In this document: piece by piece, positions 20,743-31,020 of the stretch | Numbering within the stretch: position 1 is the stretch's first letter | How the letters are laid out: each line of letters opens with the position of its first letter | Made by a program: the position numbers and the translations under genes | From: Apoderus coryli | Taxonomy: Eukaryota > Arthropoda > Insecta > Coleoptera > Attelabidae | DNA: 64,000 bases | Direction: 5' to 3' | NCBI GenBank assembly: GCA_911728435.2 | Contig: OU452199.1 | Location: 25,926,860 to 25,990,859 of the forward strand | The notes under the pieces: generated by a model | What the model was told of the DNA's origin: nothing | The model's input: only the letters and a program-made list of their open reading frames with translations | The model's database searches: none

Positions 20743-21150
20743 AAGCATGGTAGTGTGAAATAAATTTCCAACATAACTTAAAGTCTTGTTGCTCTATGTA
20801 ACAAGCAATTCTTAAATAAAGCCTCCCTGCTAGGGGATTCGGGCGCATCTAGTGTTGGCAATAGGATATAATGGAGTTGTTACTTCTTGTCCGGCCATCG
20901 TAGTGAACTGTGTTTCACCCGGCATATTGCCTGTTCACGCTAGGTGTCGCCACAAACATCTCTTTCTCAATCAATTCTCGTGCTAGTATAAGCTCTTTGT
21001 AAATGTTGGAAATTTAGGTCACACTGCCTGCCGATCACCACTGATGAGTCGTGGATCGACGAAACGGCCGTCTGGTGGAAGCATGGTAGTGTGAAATAAA
21101 TTTCCAACATAACTTAAAGTCTTGTTGCTCTATGTAACAAGCAATTCTTT
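20743..21150 (+). repeat. 336-bp hammerhead unit in plus orientation, plus partial unit
   Basis: Inverted counterpart of the left-arm units. It ends in AACAAGCAATTCTTTTATAT at the outer arm boundary. Confidence 0.9.
21033..21078 (+). ncRNA. type I hammerhead ribozyme, copy 4
   Basis: CUGAUGA at 21,041-21,047, stem II 21,048-21,051 with 21,057-21,060, GAAA at 21,061-21,064, stem III to 21,071, cleavage after C21,072, stem I CACCA (21,036-21,040) with UGGUG (21,073-21,077). All conserved core bases are present. Confidence 0.88.
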
Positions 21151-21803
21151 TATATATGTTTTCTATTACGGGTGGAAAAAGTTACATACAGGGTGAATTA
21201 TTGGGATGAACCAGATATGCCAGATTTTTAAATCCGGCCCTGTAAACCAATTCAAATTATGGTATATACTATACTGGAGCACAGTGTGTGTCGTTTCTGT
21301 CTATTTTGAAGATTTCTTTTTAAGAACTAAACATTATTGTACAGTAAGATACTTCATTATTGCCAATTTTCAATTTGGCTCTAAAATGAATCTTTAATTG
21401 GAAATGTGAGGTGAGTGTAACAAAAAATTCAAATACCCAGGTCTAACTGTCTATTTATGCCCTCTGAAAAAATTATATCAGATTTTTGAAAAATTATATA
21501 CAGGGTGAAGTGTTGAATATGAAGCAGTCCCACAAATTTTCTCGAAGACGGACCTGGATTTTTTCAATTCTGAATATGTCGGTTAGTTGCCAGACAGCAA
21601 TACACACTTTTATAAAAAATGAGATAAATCGACTGAATCATTGAAAAGATATGACGAAACATTGTTTTGGTGAAGATCCATAATTCACCCTGTATATTAA
21701 TAATCAAAACAAGGAGACATTTTTTAATGGGCATTTGATAATTACCTAAAGTGCCTCTACTTATGGTAGAAGTATGTACAGTTCCTCGTGACTCACCCTG
21801 TAT

Positions 21804-22360
21804 AGTTTATTTAGACGAAACAAAGTTTGATACTCACGACGCGTTATTGAAATATGAGTAGGTGAATAATACAAAAAATGCAGTTTAGGCACTTCATATC
21901 TTCTAGCGGTAAACGCGTCATCATACCTCATGCAGGTGGCAAAAATGGATTTGTTCGGAATGCGTTGTTATTATCCGCTAAAAATATAAGCGAATCGTCT
22001 GCAGATTATCATAAAGATATGCATGTTCAATTATTTGAAAAACGGATGGCTGAACAACAGCTATCAAACATTCCGATTAATTCTATTATTGTTATGGACA
22101 ACGCATCTCCAATTGTCCATTAAAATTCCTAATACCAATACCAAAAAACAAGATATTATTAATTTTATGACACAGAAACAATTAACTATTCCTAAAACAA
22201 AGTCGACAAAGAAAGAATTACTTGATGCAATAAAATCATTTAATTTCAAATAAGAATGTGCAATAGACCAAATTTGCCTAACTCAAGGATATACTGTTCT
22301 CAGTTAGCCGCCTTACCACTGTATATTCATCCGATCGAGATGATTTGGGGCAAATAAAAC
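21804..22360 (+). pseudogene. DDE transposase, catalytic part (continuation of 18,943-19,325)
   Basis: VYLDETKFD supplies the first catalytic Asp. A stretch from about 21,878 (SSGKRVIIPHAGGKNGFV, SADYHKDMH, then IIVMDNASPIV) holds the second Asp in VMDNA. After frame changes, PIPNTNTKKQDIINF, KKELLDAIK and finally IHPIEMIWGQIK hold the third acidic residue. This matches an IS630/Tc1-like DDE transposase of the LDET type. It is frame-broken and inactive. Confidence 0.8.
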
Positions 22361-22867
22361 CCGATTAAGTACAACAAAATGATTCAAACACCAAATATAT
22401 GTATATATAATTTTGCTTTTATTTTCGGTAAAATAATGATACGCCCATGCTTCCACACTAATAGATGTATGCCGCCCAAAGCTTTTTTACGATTTCAATT
22501 GAGACTAATAACGACTTTACCTAATATTATATTACGTAAAAGTAATATACACTACAATAAGTAGTTGTGACCTGTGACAGTAACATGCAATATAAGGATG
22601 TGAGTAAAAACAGAGAACTGGCATAATAATAAACGAACTTGAAAACATTTTTATAGTACCTATATCATTGACTGAATTCAGGCAACGGTTATATCATATT
22701 ATGTTAATTTTTTATTCTTCCTTGTACTATAGTACAGCATCAGTTGTTTACGATCGTAATAGCAGAAGTTTCATGGGGTATATTCCAGTATTATAAAAAC
22801 GAATTCAGAATTGAGTTATTCATTTGAAATTATAATTTAACTGAAATGTGAAATTACACAAACTTAC
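22361..22867. other. intron, nothing recognised
   Basis: AT-rich. It may include the 3' flank of the transposase-bearing element. No gene is seen. Confidence 0.4.
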
Positions 22868-23021
22868 CAGTTTTCATATTTATTTTATCACTTCTTTGAC
22901 AAGCATTTACCCATTGTTTGGCATAGACATCATTTTTCGGGAAGCTAAAATATTTCACAGAGTTTTTTCCTTTTGTATTATAATTGCAGTTTTTACATGT
23001 GACTATAGCACAATTTGGCAT
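22868..23021 (-). CDS. THAP module B, first coding exon
   Basis: ATG at 23,021-23,019 and donor gtaagt after 22,868, leaving phase 1. The 51 codons encode MPNCAIVTCKN..., with the first zinc-ligand pair C-x4-C, then the THAP hallmarks YFSFPKN and the invariant Trp (KQWVNAC). It is completed by the exon at 15,498-15,687, which supplies C-x2-H and the AIPT motif, so together they make a complete C2CH THAP DNA-binding domain. An in-frame stop just upstream of the ATG shows it is a true start rather than an internal exon. It is an alternative first coding exon to 23,869-24,206, or the start of a separate overlapping transcription unit. Confidence 0.82.
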
Positions 23022-23118
23022 TATGTTTTAAATAGTACAGTACATGAAACATTAATAACAATTCCTTTAAGAACAATTTTTAGGAATAAACAAATAAAAT
23101 AATATTAGAACTCGTAAA

Positions 23119-23255
23119 TGACGTCAATGCGTCAAGCGGCATCAATAAACGCAACGACGTATTAGAGTATAAATGACCGGCCCCACCCATGGTCGAAAAA
23201 ACAAGGTTTGATACCAAGGCAATCCAAAACTGGTCACACTTTGCGCATGACGTCA
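23119..23255. promoter_or_regulatory. two TGACGTCA (CRE/ATF-type) sites upstream of THAP module B
   Basis: Perfect palindromes TGACGTCA at 23,119-23,126 and 23,248-23,255, about 100-235 bp upstream of the module B start codon. bZIP factors of the CREB/ATF family bind this 8-mer. Function here is inferred. Confidence 0.45.
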
Positions 23256-23868
23256 TTTAGTGTGGAATCCACCATACTTACTTACTCATTATGAATATCA
23301 TTTTTTTATTCTTATCTGTTTATTATACGTAAAAATGTATGTGTATAGAATTGAATTACAATAATTTTGTTAGCAGGAATAAATAAATATACTTAACTCT
23401 TATTAAAATAAAAAATTATTCATAGTTATTATGCTGTTATTAGGTACGACATAAAAGCGCGAAAACCAATAAGTTCAAAAAAAAAGGTTAACTTTTCGTC
23501 ATAGAATGAAATATGGACAAGAAGTACATTAAAACAAAAATGTCCGTAAATAATAAATTAAATAGAATGCATACTAGTTACATTATTTTTAAGAATACTT
23601 TTTTTTTAAGTTAGTACCGCCGAAGCGAGTAAATTAAGTACTTAATGTAATGAGGAATGAAAACATACAATTTGCTTTACTGAAATCAGTTATTTAAAAC
23701 TATAACAATATAAATAAAGATTATTACAGGGAAATAATCAAAAAATATACAAATCTGCAAAAACAAATTTACCTAATCAATCAACCTTAAACTAATAAAA
23801 CTGTTATTGACTATAACCTAAGTTTTAAAAAGCTAAGTAGAACAAGACAGTTTTTAAATATTAATTAC
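23256..23868. other. AT-rich spacer between the two THAP start exons
   Basis: No open frame or repeat is recognised. It is the intron side of the 23,869-24,206 exon and possible regulatory DNA for module B. Confidence 0.4.
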
Positions 23869-24206
23869 CTTTTTAAAATCGTTTCTACAGGTTCCCTTTG
23901 TAAATTTTCTTTGAGTTCTTTTATATTATATAAACACTTTGATGGAACGGCATCTTGCTTAAGCGACCTGAAGTGCTTTGGTATATACCCAAGTAGTTCA
24001 TGTTTCAGATTGCGTTTGTAATCGGTCTCACAAAAATGCTTAGAACAAATTCTGGCATTTGAAGTCTTAAAATAGTCTGACCGCATACACAAATCTATCC
24101 ATTTGGATTTTAATATTTTGTCCTTTGGGAAACTAAAAAACTTCAGTTCACTACTAAAGTTTTTCGAGCGATTGTCTACTTTACATCCGTATACAGCACA
24201 CCTCAT
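23869..24206 (-). CDS. THAP module A, first coding exon with complete THAP domain
   Basis: ATG at 24,206-24,204 and donor gtaat after 23,869, phase 2. It encodes 112 residues plus two bases. MRCAVYGCKVDN gives the first ligand pair (C-x4-C), FFSFPKDK and KWIDLC the hydrophobic core and invariant Trp, ICSKHF the C-x2-H pair, and LKQDAVPSK the AVPTIF-like motif. THAP domains are zinc-dependent sequence-specific DNA-binding modules; in P-type transposases the THAP domain recognises the transposon ends. It splices in phase to 13,722-13,796 (AG + A gives Arg). The two THAP domains are only distantly similar, so alternative use would give isoforms with different DNA targets. Confidence 0.85.
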
Positions 24207-24360
24207 TTTAAAATTCACAATAAAACAGTCAAAAATAAATTTTTCTCTACAAATTATCTGCACTGTATCAACAAAATTAACAAACTTGAATAATAAATAA
24301 TAATAAGTACTTGTGTATAAGTATAAACAAAAACAAAACAAACGTACAACGTACACAGCT

Positions 24361-24380
24361 TGACGTCACATATCACGTGA
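24361..24380. promoter_or_regulatory. TGACGTCA and CACGTG-type sites upstream of THAP module A
   Basis: TGACGTCA at 24,361-24,368 and TCACGTGA at 24,373-24,380, about 155-175 bp upstream of the ATG. The same 8-mer lies upstream of module B. Confidence 0.4.
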
Positions 24381-24749
24381 TGATATTGACATTTGACATA
24401 TTAATACTATGGACCAGTTATGAAGTAGATCTATTGATGTGAGAGTGTTGTAGAAAAGGACAGAGCTATTGTAGGCAAAAAGGCGGCTTTTAGATTTGTG
24501 TTTATGTGCTTTGTGTTAATTTTTTATTGTTATAGGTGTTGTTTGGGGATTAATTTTATTTGAACTTGATAAATAAAGACTTTTAAACTATTGTTGTTAA
24601 TGGTTACCTCATGTTCAATCGTAAATTGTACGTCCAGATACATAATCATCATCAATAACAAGTGCAAATTATTGATACCTACTTAGTATTATTTATTTTT
24701 GATATCATTTGTCATTTTTTTAACCAATTCTGGATTCTCATTAAGAATA
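24381..24749. other. intergenic, nothing further recognised
   Basis: Upstream region between the minus-strand THAP gene and the divergent TMEM192-like gene. Confidence 0.4.
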
Positions 24750-24962
24750 TTATAAGTTTTCACAACTGTCCATACTGAATTTCACAATACGCATTGCGCG
24801 TAACGTTTCAACTTTAAGAGTAGATTTTTCGGATGTCCATATAGCATTCAGCAATCGTTCTGTCGGTGCTTTCGTCCCTGGCAAACAAAGTAGGTACTGG
24901 ACGATTGTCAAACAATACTTGAATCGTATTCCCTTTTTGTTAAAGTTCCGGAACACATCCAC
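24750..24962 (-). pseudogene. hAT transposase C-terminal (dimerisation region) fragment
   Basis: About 70 codons. YLLCLPGTKAPTERLLNAIW followed by SEKSTLKVETLRAM and a MDSCE-like end match the C-terminal hAT dimerisation region of ZMYM/BED-type hAT proteins. Nothing upstream continues the gene, so it is a remnant. Confidence 0.72.
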
Positions 24963-25151
24963 AATAATCCGAAACCGTCGAATTTCTGCTCCGACTAGAC
25001 TTGTGACAATGCTGCTCCCATGCTCTACGCGTATCTACAGTCCAATGGGGATTCAGATCGGCATAGCCTAAATTGACGCTGCTAAACAGCAAGTGCTATA
25101 GTCAGCAACGCATTTAGGCAAATCACAACTGTATAAAATCCGCTGAACAAT

Positions 25152-25190
25152 ATATCACAGCTAACATACACACAGTATGTTAGCTGTGAG
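25152..25190. repeat. short hairpin
   Basis: CACAGCTAACATAC and its complement GTATGTTAGCTGTG around a 4-6 nt spacer. Confidence 0.85.
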
Positions 25191-25570
25191 CATATTCTGT
25201 ATCAACGATTAAAGTTTCAAAGCTAAACCAGAAAACAGTTTATTATAACCATGGAGAAGTAAATAAATTTGTAACTTAAATACGTCATAATTGTATAAAA
25301 GGAAGTTTTAGCAGAGAACATTCATGTTTATTCTCTCGCTTTAGCGTAGTTAACATAATCGGTGTTGCCAATAATAGTATGTGCGGTTTTTGAGTTATCC
25401 CATTATGCGAGAGGCTGCTAATTTTTTCTGCTATCAGCAGAGACATATGGAGAGGGGAGAATAAGCTTCGACGAGTGCGCATCCAATTTTTTGGTTTTAC
25501 CATTGTCTTTATAAACAATGAAAAAAAGACAATGGTTTTACCTTTGTCTTTAAAAGGATATGCAGTCTGC

Positions 25571-25960
25571 CATTTTGAAGCGCTAATTTTGTTTTGATTT
25601 AATGTTCGCGTGTTTTCTGTTTGTTAATATATGTTTGTTGTTATTAATATTCCTGCATACCTCACATTCCTGTAAAATTTGACTTAAAAATACGATTAAT
25701 TATTTAATTTGCCTTGCAAATTATGTTATAAAAATTTGCAATATCCTAAAATATTTATTAATAAATATGTTGGAATTTCTCATATATTATACGTTTTAGA
25801 TTACTTTTACCCCTCTCAATATATTTTTTTTAAATTTTATAAAGCAACAACCGTATTTTTAATTTGTAAAACTAGATACCAAGAGCCAAGGCCGCTCACT
25901 TAAGTGAAGCATGGGTTCCAGCCTGCTATTTTAGTAGGTTTTACGCTTCAAAATGGTGGA
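25571..25960. repeat. possible small TIR element
   Basis: CCATTTTGAAGCG near 25,571 and CGCTTCAAAATGG near 25,948 are perfect complements about 370 bp apart. No target duplication was established. Confidence 0.4.
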
Positions 25961-26886
25961 CGCATGGTGAAACAATTCGTGCAGGTTGATGTGCATTCTT
26001 CACTCAAATGTCTCTGGCTATATGTTAACAAAACTCAGTTTCCTCAGCTCAAATAGTCAACGTTACCTATATATTATGAAGGTAATACAACAGAAATCTT
26101 ATAATATAAGATTTATATGGTAACACACCAACACTAAGAGGTTTTCATTCAAATTTGTGAAAATCTAGAGGTAAAATTAAAAGTTAGAAGGCAATGAAAT
26201 AACTTGGCAAAAAACCACATCAAAATGGCGGTTTCTCTACCTCCCTTTATTCCGTTGCGCTTACGGTTTTAAGCGATATAGACCTCTATAGATCTAATAT
26301 TCAAGAACGACTTTCGTCTGTTTCTTTTTATAAAAAAATTTCGTTTAGATCATGTGTGTTTTTTCGGTAAAATATTTTCTTGTACCGGCCACGCGCCACT
26401 GCACTGTTTTGATTTTTGAAAGATATGAAATGTTTCTGTCACTCAGTTGAAGGAAAGTCGTCAAAAAAGTCTGGCAACACTGGCTTTATGTCAAGATTGT
26501 ATTGGAAATTGTAAACAATCACAAAGCCACAGAGTTGATCAAAATAAACTTGACCTTTTTGTTGGCTGAAGATTTTTTTATTTACAACACAGATCAGGGT
26601 GATTTAAAATTCATGTACGTCAAAAATCTAACACTAATCTTTGATGTACCTATTAACTGATCATTTGAACATTTTTCGAGTTAACATTTATCATTAATTA
26701 TCTACTGAACAAGAACTACATAGTGAACGACACGGAGCTGTATGGACAAAGGCTGATCTATCTGCAAACCAGAAGTCGCAACGCCAGAACTACCAAAATA
26801 ATATTTTAATAACAAGAATTGAATTGGAATGCAATTAGTGTTGTGTCATGGAATACAATACATATTTTGCATATGAATAAAATAAA
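25961..26886. other. upstream region of the TMEM192-like gene
   Basis: No gene is seen. The 5' untranslated region and promoter presumably lie in the right part; no clear TATA box or initiator could be assigned. Confidence 0.4.
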
Positions 26887-26925
26887 ATGGTTAGCTTAAC
26901 TAGAAGTTATAATACAAATGCAGGT
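26887..26925 (+). CDS. Tmem192: TMEM192-like gene, coding exon 1
   Basis: ATG at 26,887 followed by 13 codons (MVSLTRSYNTNAG) and donor gtaagt at 26,926. Phase 0 junction to 28,494 keeps the frame open. The alternative donor 2 nt upstream would create a stop at once, which decides the junction. The full protein is predicted at 273 residues over five exons, close to the length of vertebrate TMEM192. That is a multi-pass lysosomal/late-endosomal membrane protein of unclear molecular role that dimerises through its C-terminus. Confidence 0.72.
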
Positions 26926-28493
26926 GTAAGTAAAAATAAGCATGATTATACTTAATTACAAACTAAGTGATTTAATCTTGTCTCCGTTTACTATAAAAAG
27001 AAATATTGAAAGAAACGTTCGAGCACTTCACCCAAACACAACCCCAGTATAATTTCCATTTGGTAGACACAATGTTTGAGTTTCGTTTTTCGGCTTCACG
27101 TAACGTAATTGAATCGAATCTTTAATAATAGCTGCGCTACACTGCAAAAATGTGTAAATGTGATAAAAGTCAAAAGAATTCACTGACGTTTTTCTTTTGT
27201 GTATGTTTATACATTTTGAAATAAAGGTAGGTACCTACCTACAATATTTTAATTTAAGAATCATCAACCCTTCGACAGTAACAACTATCGTTGAGGGGCA
27301 CTATAGACGGCTTTGCAATACCAATAAAAGCCTAATTCTCTCATTTCAGTTAAATGTCGCTTCCGTCATCTGGGATATAAATGATAAATTTGTGTGGTTT
27401 CGCCGCTCCGATTCCGAGAGATAAACTGAACTATCATACGAAAGCCATTATATATCTTTTGAGCCTAATCAAAATACAGTAAAATATTCGCTTTTATGAT
27501 TAATACCATTTGGGATGCGTGAGCGCTCGCTTTGTTTTGTTGAAAAATCATCCGACGACAATTAATCCTTATTTCACCAAATACTTCTGGCAAACAAATT
27601 GATGGGTACCAAGCAGAATTCGGAGTTGTAGGGTCCTCTGAAGGTACACTGCTACTTGATCAAACTCTCTGAAAAAAAAAAAACAGGCGACTACTTGTTT
27701 TGAAGTGCTTCGATCGTGAATCGCTTTTGTTGGATTAGACTAATAATGTTAACGAGTTTATTCCTTTTTTACGCTGACCCAATTTTCTAATAATTGTAAA
27801 CAATACAAATATTGCTCTAATGACCAAATGTTTGGGGTAGGTTAAAGTCCACAATGTAAATTTTCCAATGAAAACAACAGCTGAGACCTAGGCATCGTAA
27901 ATATTAAATAATTAAGGTGCTAACTACTTTCTAGGTACATTACTTTTACTTGAACATTTTAATTGCCAAAGAATTCCACCCATAAAAATCATTTAATAAT
28001 AGGAATATGAAAGTCAATCCTCCACTAAATAAAACAAATATATTAACTACCAAACTAAAAAATAAATGAAAAGCTGCATTGTAATCTGCAGAGAACTTTG
28101 ATTTTAAGATTTGTTGGGTGGTCTGGACACATAATGCAACTGGACTGGTTTCAGTACAACTACATGATTTGTTTGTTTGAAATAATTTGTGGATTTTTAC
28201 TCAGTTTAAATGTAATGCATATTTTTCTTCCAAGTTCCTTTCTCATAGTTTCCTATAAAATTATTGCACAATGCATATAGCTTTTGTATAACATTTTAAT
28301 TGACCACTGATCATGCTCGTAGCTACGAAACGTGTTTGGTTCTACTTTTTAATACTCATCGACTAATGGGCATATTAAACTTATTTCGTATTGTATTATA
28401 TATATTGTATTATATGTAATACATTCACTCCACTCTAGTATGGACTATTTATTTAAATTACATGATTTGAATCAATTTGTTTTCTAATTTTAG
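26926..28493 (+). other. intron 1 of the TMEM192-like gene
   Basis: AT-rich, with no coding sequence. A degraded CTGATCATG...GAAACGTG motif at about 28,306-28,335 resembles the degenerate hammerhead-like family. Confidence 0.5.
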
Positions 28494-28739
28494 GGTGCTA
28501 CATTTTTCAGTGAATCTGTAAATATGGATGAACGGGAACATCTTCAACCCATACTTGATGCGTATGGTGTTTTTAAATCTTTACAAACCGTACATCTGTT
28601 TGGTGTACACATTATTTATACGTTGATTCTTGAAGTGATTGCAATTGTATTCGCTGTTTCACATCCGGATGAATCAAGCAAATGTCGGGAATATTTCATC
28701 ATTATATACATCCATATAGGATTATGGTTTTTAACATGG
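28494..28739 (+). CDS. Tmem192: TMEM192-like gene, coding exon 2
   Basis: Acceptor ttttag and donor gtgagt; phase 0 at both ends. The 82 codons hold the cytosolic N-terminus (MDEREHLQPILDAYGVFKSL), a first membrane helix (VHIIYTLILEVIAIVFAVS), a short loop rich in charged residues (HPDESSKCREY), and the second helix (FIIIYIHIGLWFLTW). The layout matches the first pair of helices in TMEM192. Confidence 0.82.
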
Positions 28740-28859
28740 GTGAGTCTCAAATATGTACATTGTTATCATTTTCTAAGTACACCTATTTATATAGAGGTGC
28801 TTAACTTTTCTATTGTCCCTCAAAAAGTGTATTAAATTGCACATTTTTTTATTAACTAG

Positions 28860-30030
28860 GGCAGGGTCTCGCGGAGCAGGAGCTTAAAGTGTGGTGTGTC
28901 TCAGGGTTCGATTCTTGGGCCAATGCTGTTCTCCTTGTATACCTCACAATTTGTAAATAGATTGAGACATTGCTCAGCTCATTTATATGCTGACGATACT
29001 CAAGTATTATATGTCTTTTAAGCCGACGGATATTGCTCAAAGTTGTGAGCATGTCAATTACGATTTGCGCAGTCTTGTGGAACTAGCCTTACTATAAATC
29101 CAGATAAGACACAGCTGTTGCTATTGGGAACGCATCAGGCTAGAATTGGTGCTTCCACCGTGCTAAAACTTAATCTAGATGGTGTTGATTTGAAATGTAA
29201 AACTGTTGTTAAAAGCTTGGGCAGGTTAATTCCTGCATCAAGAAAGCGTTTTGCAACCTGAAGATCATATACAGTCAACGACTTTTATTGAACCAGTCCA
29301 CGAAGAGAATGCTTTGTGATAGTCTGGTTTTGTCACACTTGAATTTTGGCGATGTCGTGTATGGGCCCTGTCTGCTTGGTACCGATGAACATAGGATTCA
29401 GCTCATGCAGAATTCTTGTGTGCGTTTAATGATTGGCATTCGAGGGAGAGATCGCGGAGTGTGTGCTAAGATTATTGAACTGGGATGGATGAGAATGGAA
29501 CAGAGGAGACTTCCCCATCTACTTGTTTTGTACAATAAAATTGTGCATTCGGAAACTCATCTATATTTATTCAATAAAATTGAGTATGGATGTCGTGTTT
29601 ATTCTATAAATACTCGCAATAGTCACGTTATTACTCCGCCACTACATAGCACTGCATTATTTGAGAGGTCGTTCAGTTACAATATCTCACGATTGTACAA
29701 CGCATTGCCTGTTGAAGTGGCGTGTTTGTCTGGTCAACGTTTCAGGGCCTCAGTTCGAGATTTAAATTATTAATAATAGTATCACCTTTTAGTAATTATA
29801 TTTAAGTGACTTGGTGAATCATTTGTTCTATTCCTTTTTTTATTGTAGTTTCATATTTTATTTTGTTTATTATATCTTATATTTTAATTTTTATTTAAGT
29901 CATCATTGTTTTTTTGTTTTCGTTAGTGTAGCTAAAGTTTTGAATAGGTTAAGATAGGAGGCTCAGCCTCAACTTCGCCTTTTGTGTAATTATTTTCACA
30001 CAATGAAGTCATTATTATTATTTTTTTTTA
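28860..30030 (+). mobile_element. 5'-truncated Jockey/CR1-type LINE remnant
   Basis: Starts within the RT domain (CGVSQGSILGP, LYTSQF, LYADDTQVL), continues through frame breaks to an open C-terminal stretch at 29,288-29,773 (161 codons), and ends with an ATTATTATT-type tail near 30,030. It is related to the fragment at 61,842-62,940. It sits in intron 2 of the TMEM192-like gene in sense orientation. Confidence 0.82.
29288..29773 (+). pseudogene. LINE reverse transcriptase, C-terminal region
   Basis: Contains KRMLCDSLVLSHLNFGDVVY and the typical downstream helix-rich region ending RLYNALPVEVACLSGQRF. It is open but only the tail of the polymerase protein. Confidence 0.8.
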
Positions 30031-30089
30031 GTGTGAAAGTATAGAAATAAAAAAAATAAATTAAATTTTTTGAACGCTTAAGGAATATC

Positions 30090-30400
30090 CGTTACTTAGC
30101 TGTGTATGTCTGTATGTATTCTACCACGATAGCGTCCAACCGCTTCAACCAATTGAGCTAAATTGATGGTATATGAGTTTAGGGGAATCGTAGGATGAAC
30201 CCATTAGTTTTTTGTTAAATCGCTTTAACATTGTGATAGGGGTGCACACAAACCCCAAATTCTTAAATAGCAGTAGGGGTCTAGTGGTCATCATTTGAAA
30301 GCACCTTTCCTACTCTTCAGCAATAGCTTACTTTTGATATTAAACCTCCATAGTTCTCCAGAAAATTGCGTTTAAAATTTCATCAGTTAGGTAACTGGTA
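30090..30400 (+). repeat. dispersed repeat, inverted partner of 13,230-13,640
   Basis: Shares ordered blocks with the reverse complement of 13,240-13,520 (for example TGTATTCTACCACGATAGCG). A tRNA-like segment follows directly. Confidence 0.75.
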
Positions 30401-30435
30401 ATTATATGTCGCGGTAATTCGCCTAAATGGTATGT

Positions 30436-30510
30436 TACTAGTGCAGCTCAGTGGTAGAGTGCCTGCTTTGCATGCAGAAAGTCCTGGGTTCAAATACCTG
30501 CATTTTTTTT
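30436..30510 (+). pseudogene. tRNA-Ala(TGC)-like sequence
   Basis: D-arm and A box GCAGCTCAGTGGTAGAG, an anticodon arm CTGC-TTTGCAT-GCAG with TGC anticodon, and a B box GGGTTCAAATACC in correct spacing. The acceptor stem and part of the T stem pair poorly, so this is a decayed tRNA gene or a tRNA-derived SINE head rather than a working tRNA. A T-run after it could be a pol III terminator. Confidence 0.6.
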
Positions 30511-30970
30511 TATTTCTAATTTTTGAATAAAGTAGTTAGTCTGTTAGGTTAATTTATTGGAAATAATAAAAATAATTATACAATAATAATAATTATTGTT
30601 ATATATGGACGGACTACGCGATCCGAAAATATAGTGAACACGCATGCGCGGTGCTTTCAGTCGATATTTGGAGTTTGCACCTTGACCCTTGGTAAGTTGT
30701 ACGGGTTGCCGAAAACCACAAAGTTATACAATTTTGTCGTTTCGTTGCCTTCCCAGTTGTGTTAAAATATTGGCAGCGTGCGTGGTCATGGTATATTTTT
30801 CTTTTTACTTCGAGCGATCGAGGGAAACACGGATATAACCATTTTGAGGTCCTCTGAGATGACTAAGACTATTATTTGCAGATTCTGTTTCGTTCCCCAG
30901 GTCATATATTTTAGATTATATATCTTGCCGGGGAAGTTTTGGGGTGACACAACCGTTTTTTTCACTTTGT

Positions 30971-31013
30971 AGTGCCTGAGGAAGCGGCAATAAAGTTGCG
31001 AAACGTCGCATTT
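30971..31013 (+). ncRNA. hammerhead-like motif (second family)
   Basis: CUGAGGA, one extra A, stem GCGG/UUGC, GAAA, CGUC, with a 5-bp stem I (AGUGC/GCAUU). The extra nucleotide before stem II departs from the canonical fold. Similar motifs lie at 37,262, 47,256, 58,258 and 58,394. Confidence 0.45.
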
Positions 31014-31020
31014 TTCAGAG

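Larger units (their letters stand above)
19326..21803. mobile_element. 2.5-kb foldback element carrying hammerhead repeats
   Basis: Ends TACAGGGTGAGTCACGAGGA and its complement. The arms (19,326 to about 20,700 and about 20,763-21,803) are nearly identical reverse complements over their outer 650 bp. Inside, the left arm holds two full 336-bp units and one partial unit; the right arm holds inverted copies. TA flanks both ends. It lies within an older transposase gene, so it is a younger insertion. Mirror-image 63-codon frames at 19,730-19,921 and 21,206-21,397 result from the inverted arms. Confidence 0.9.

Noticed and set aside
19730..21397. Twin 63-codon frames (19,730-19,921 minus and 21,206-21,397 plus) that look conserved
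   Set aside because: They are the same DNA in the two inverted arms of the foldback, so similarity is explained by duplication, not coding.
25285..25518. 77-codon minus-strand frame
   Set aside because: No similarity recognised, atypical composition and no supporting splice or promoter signal.
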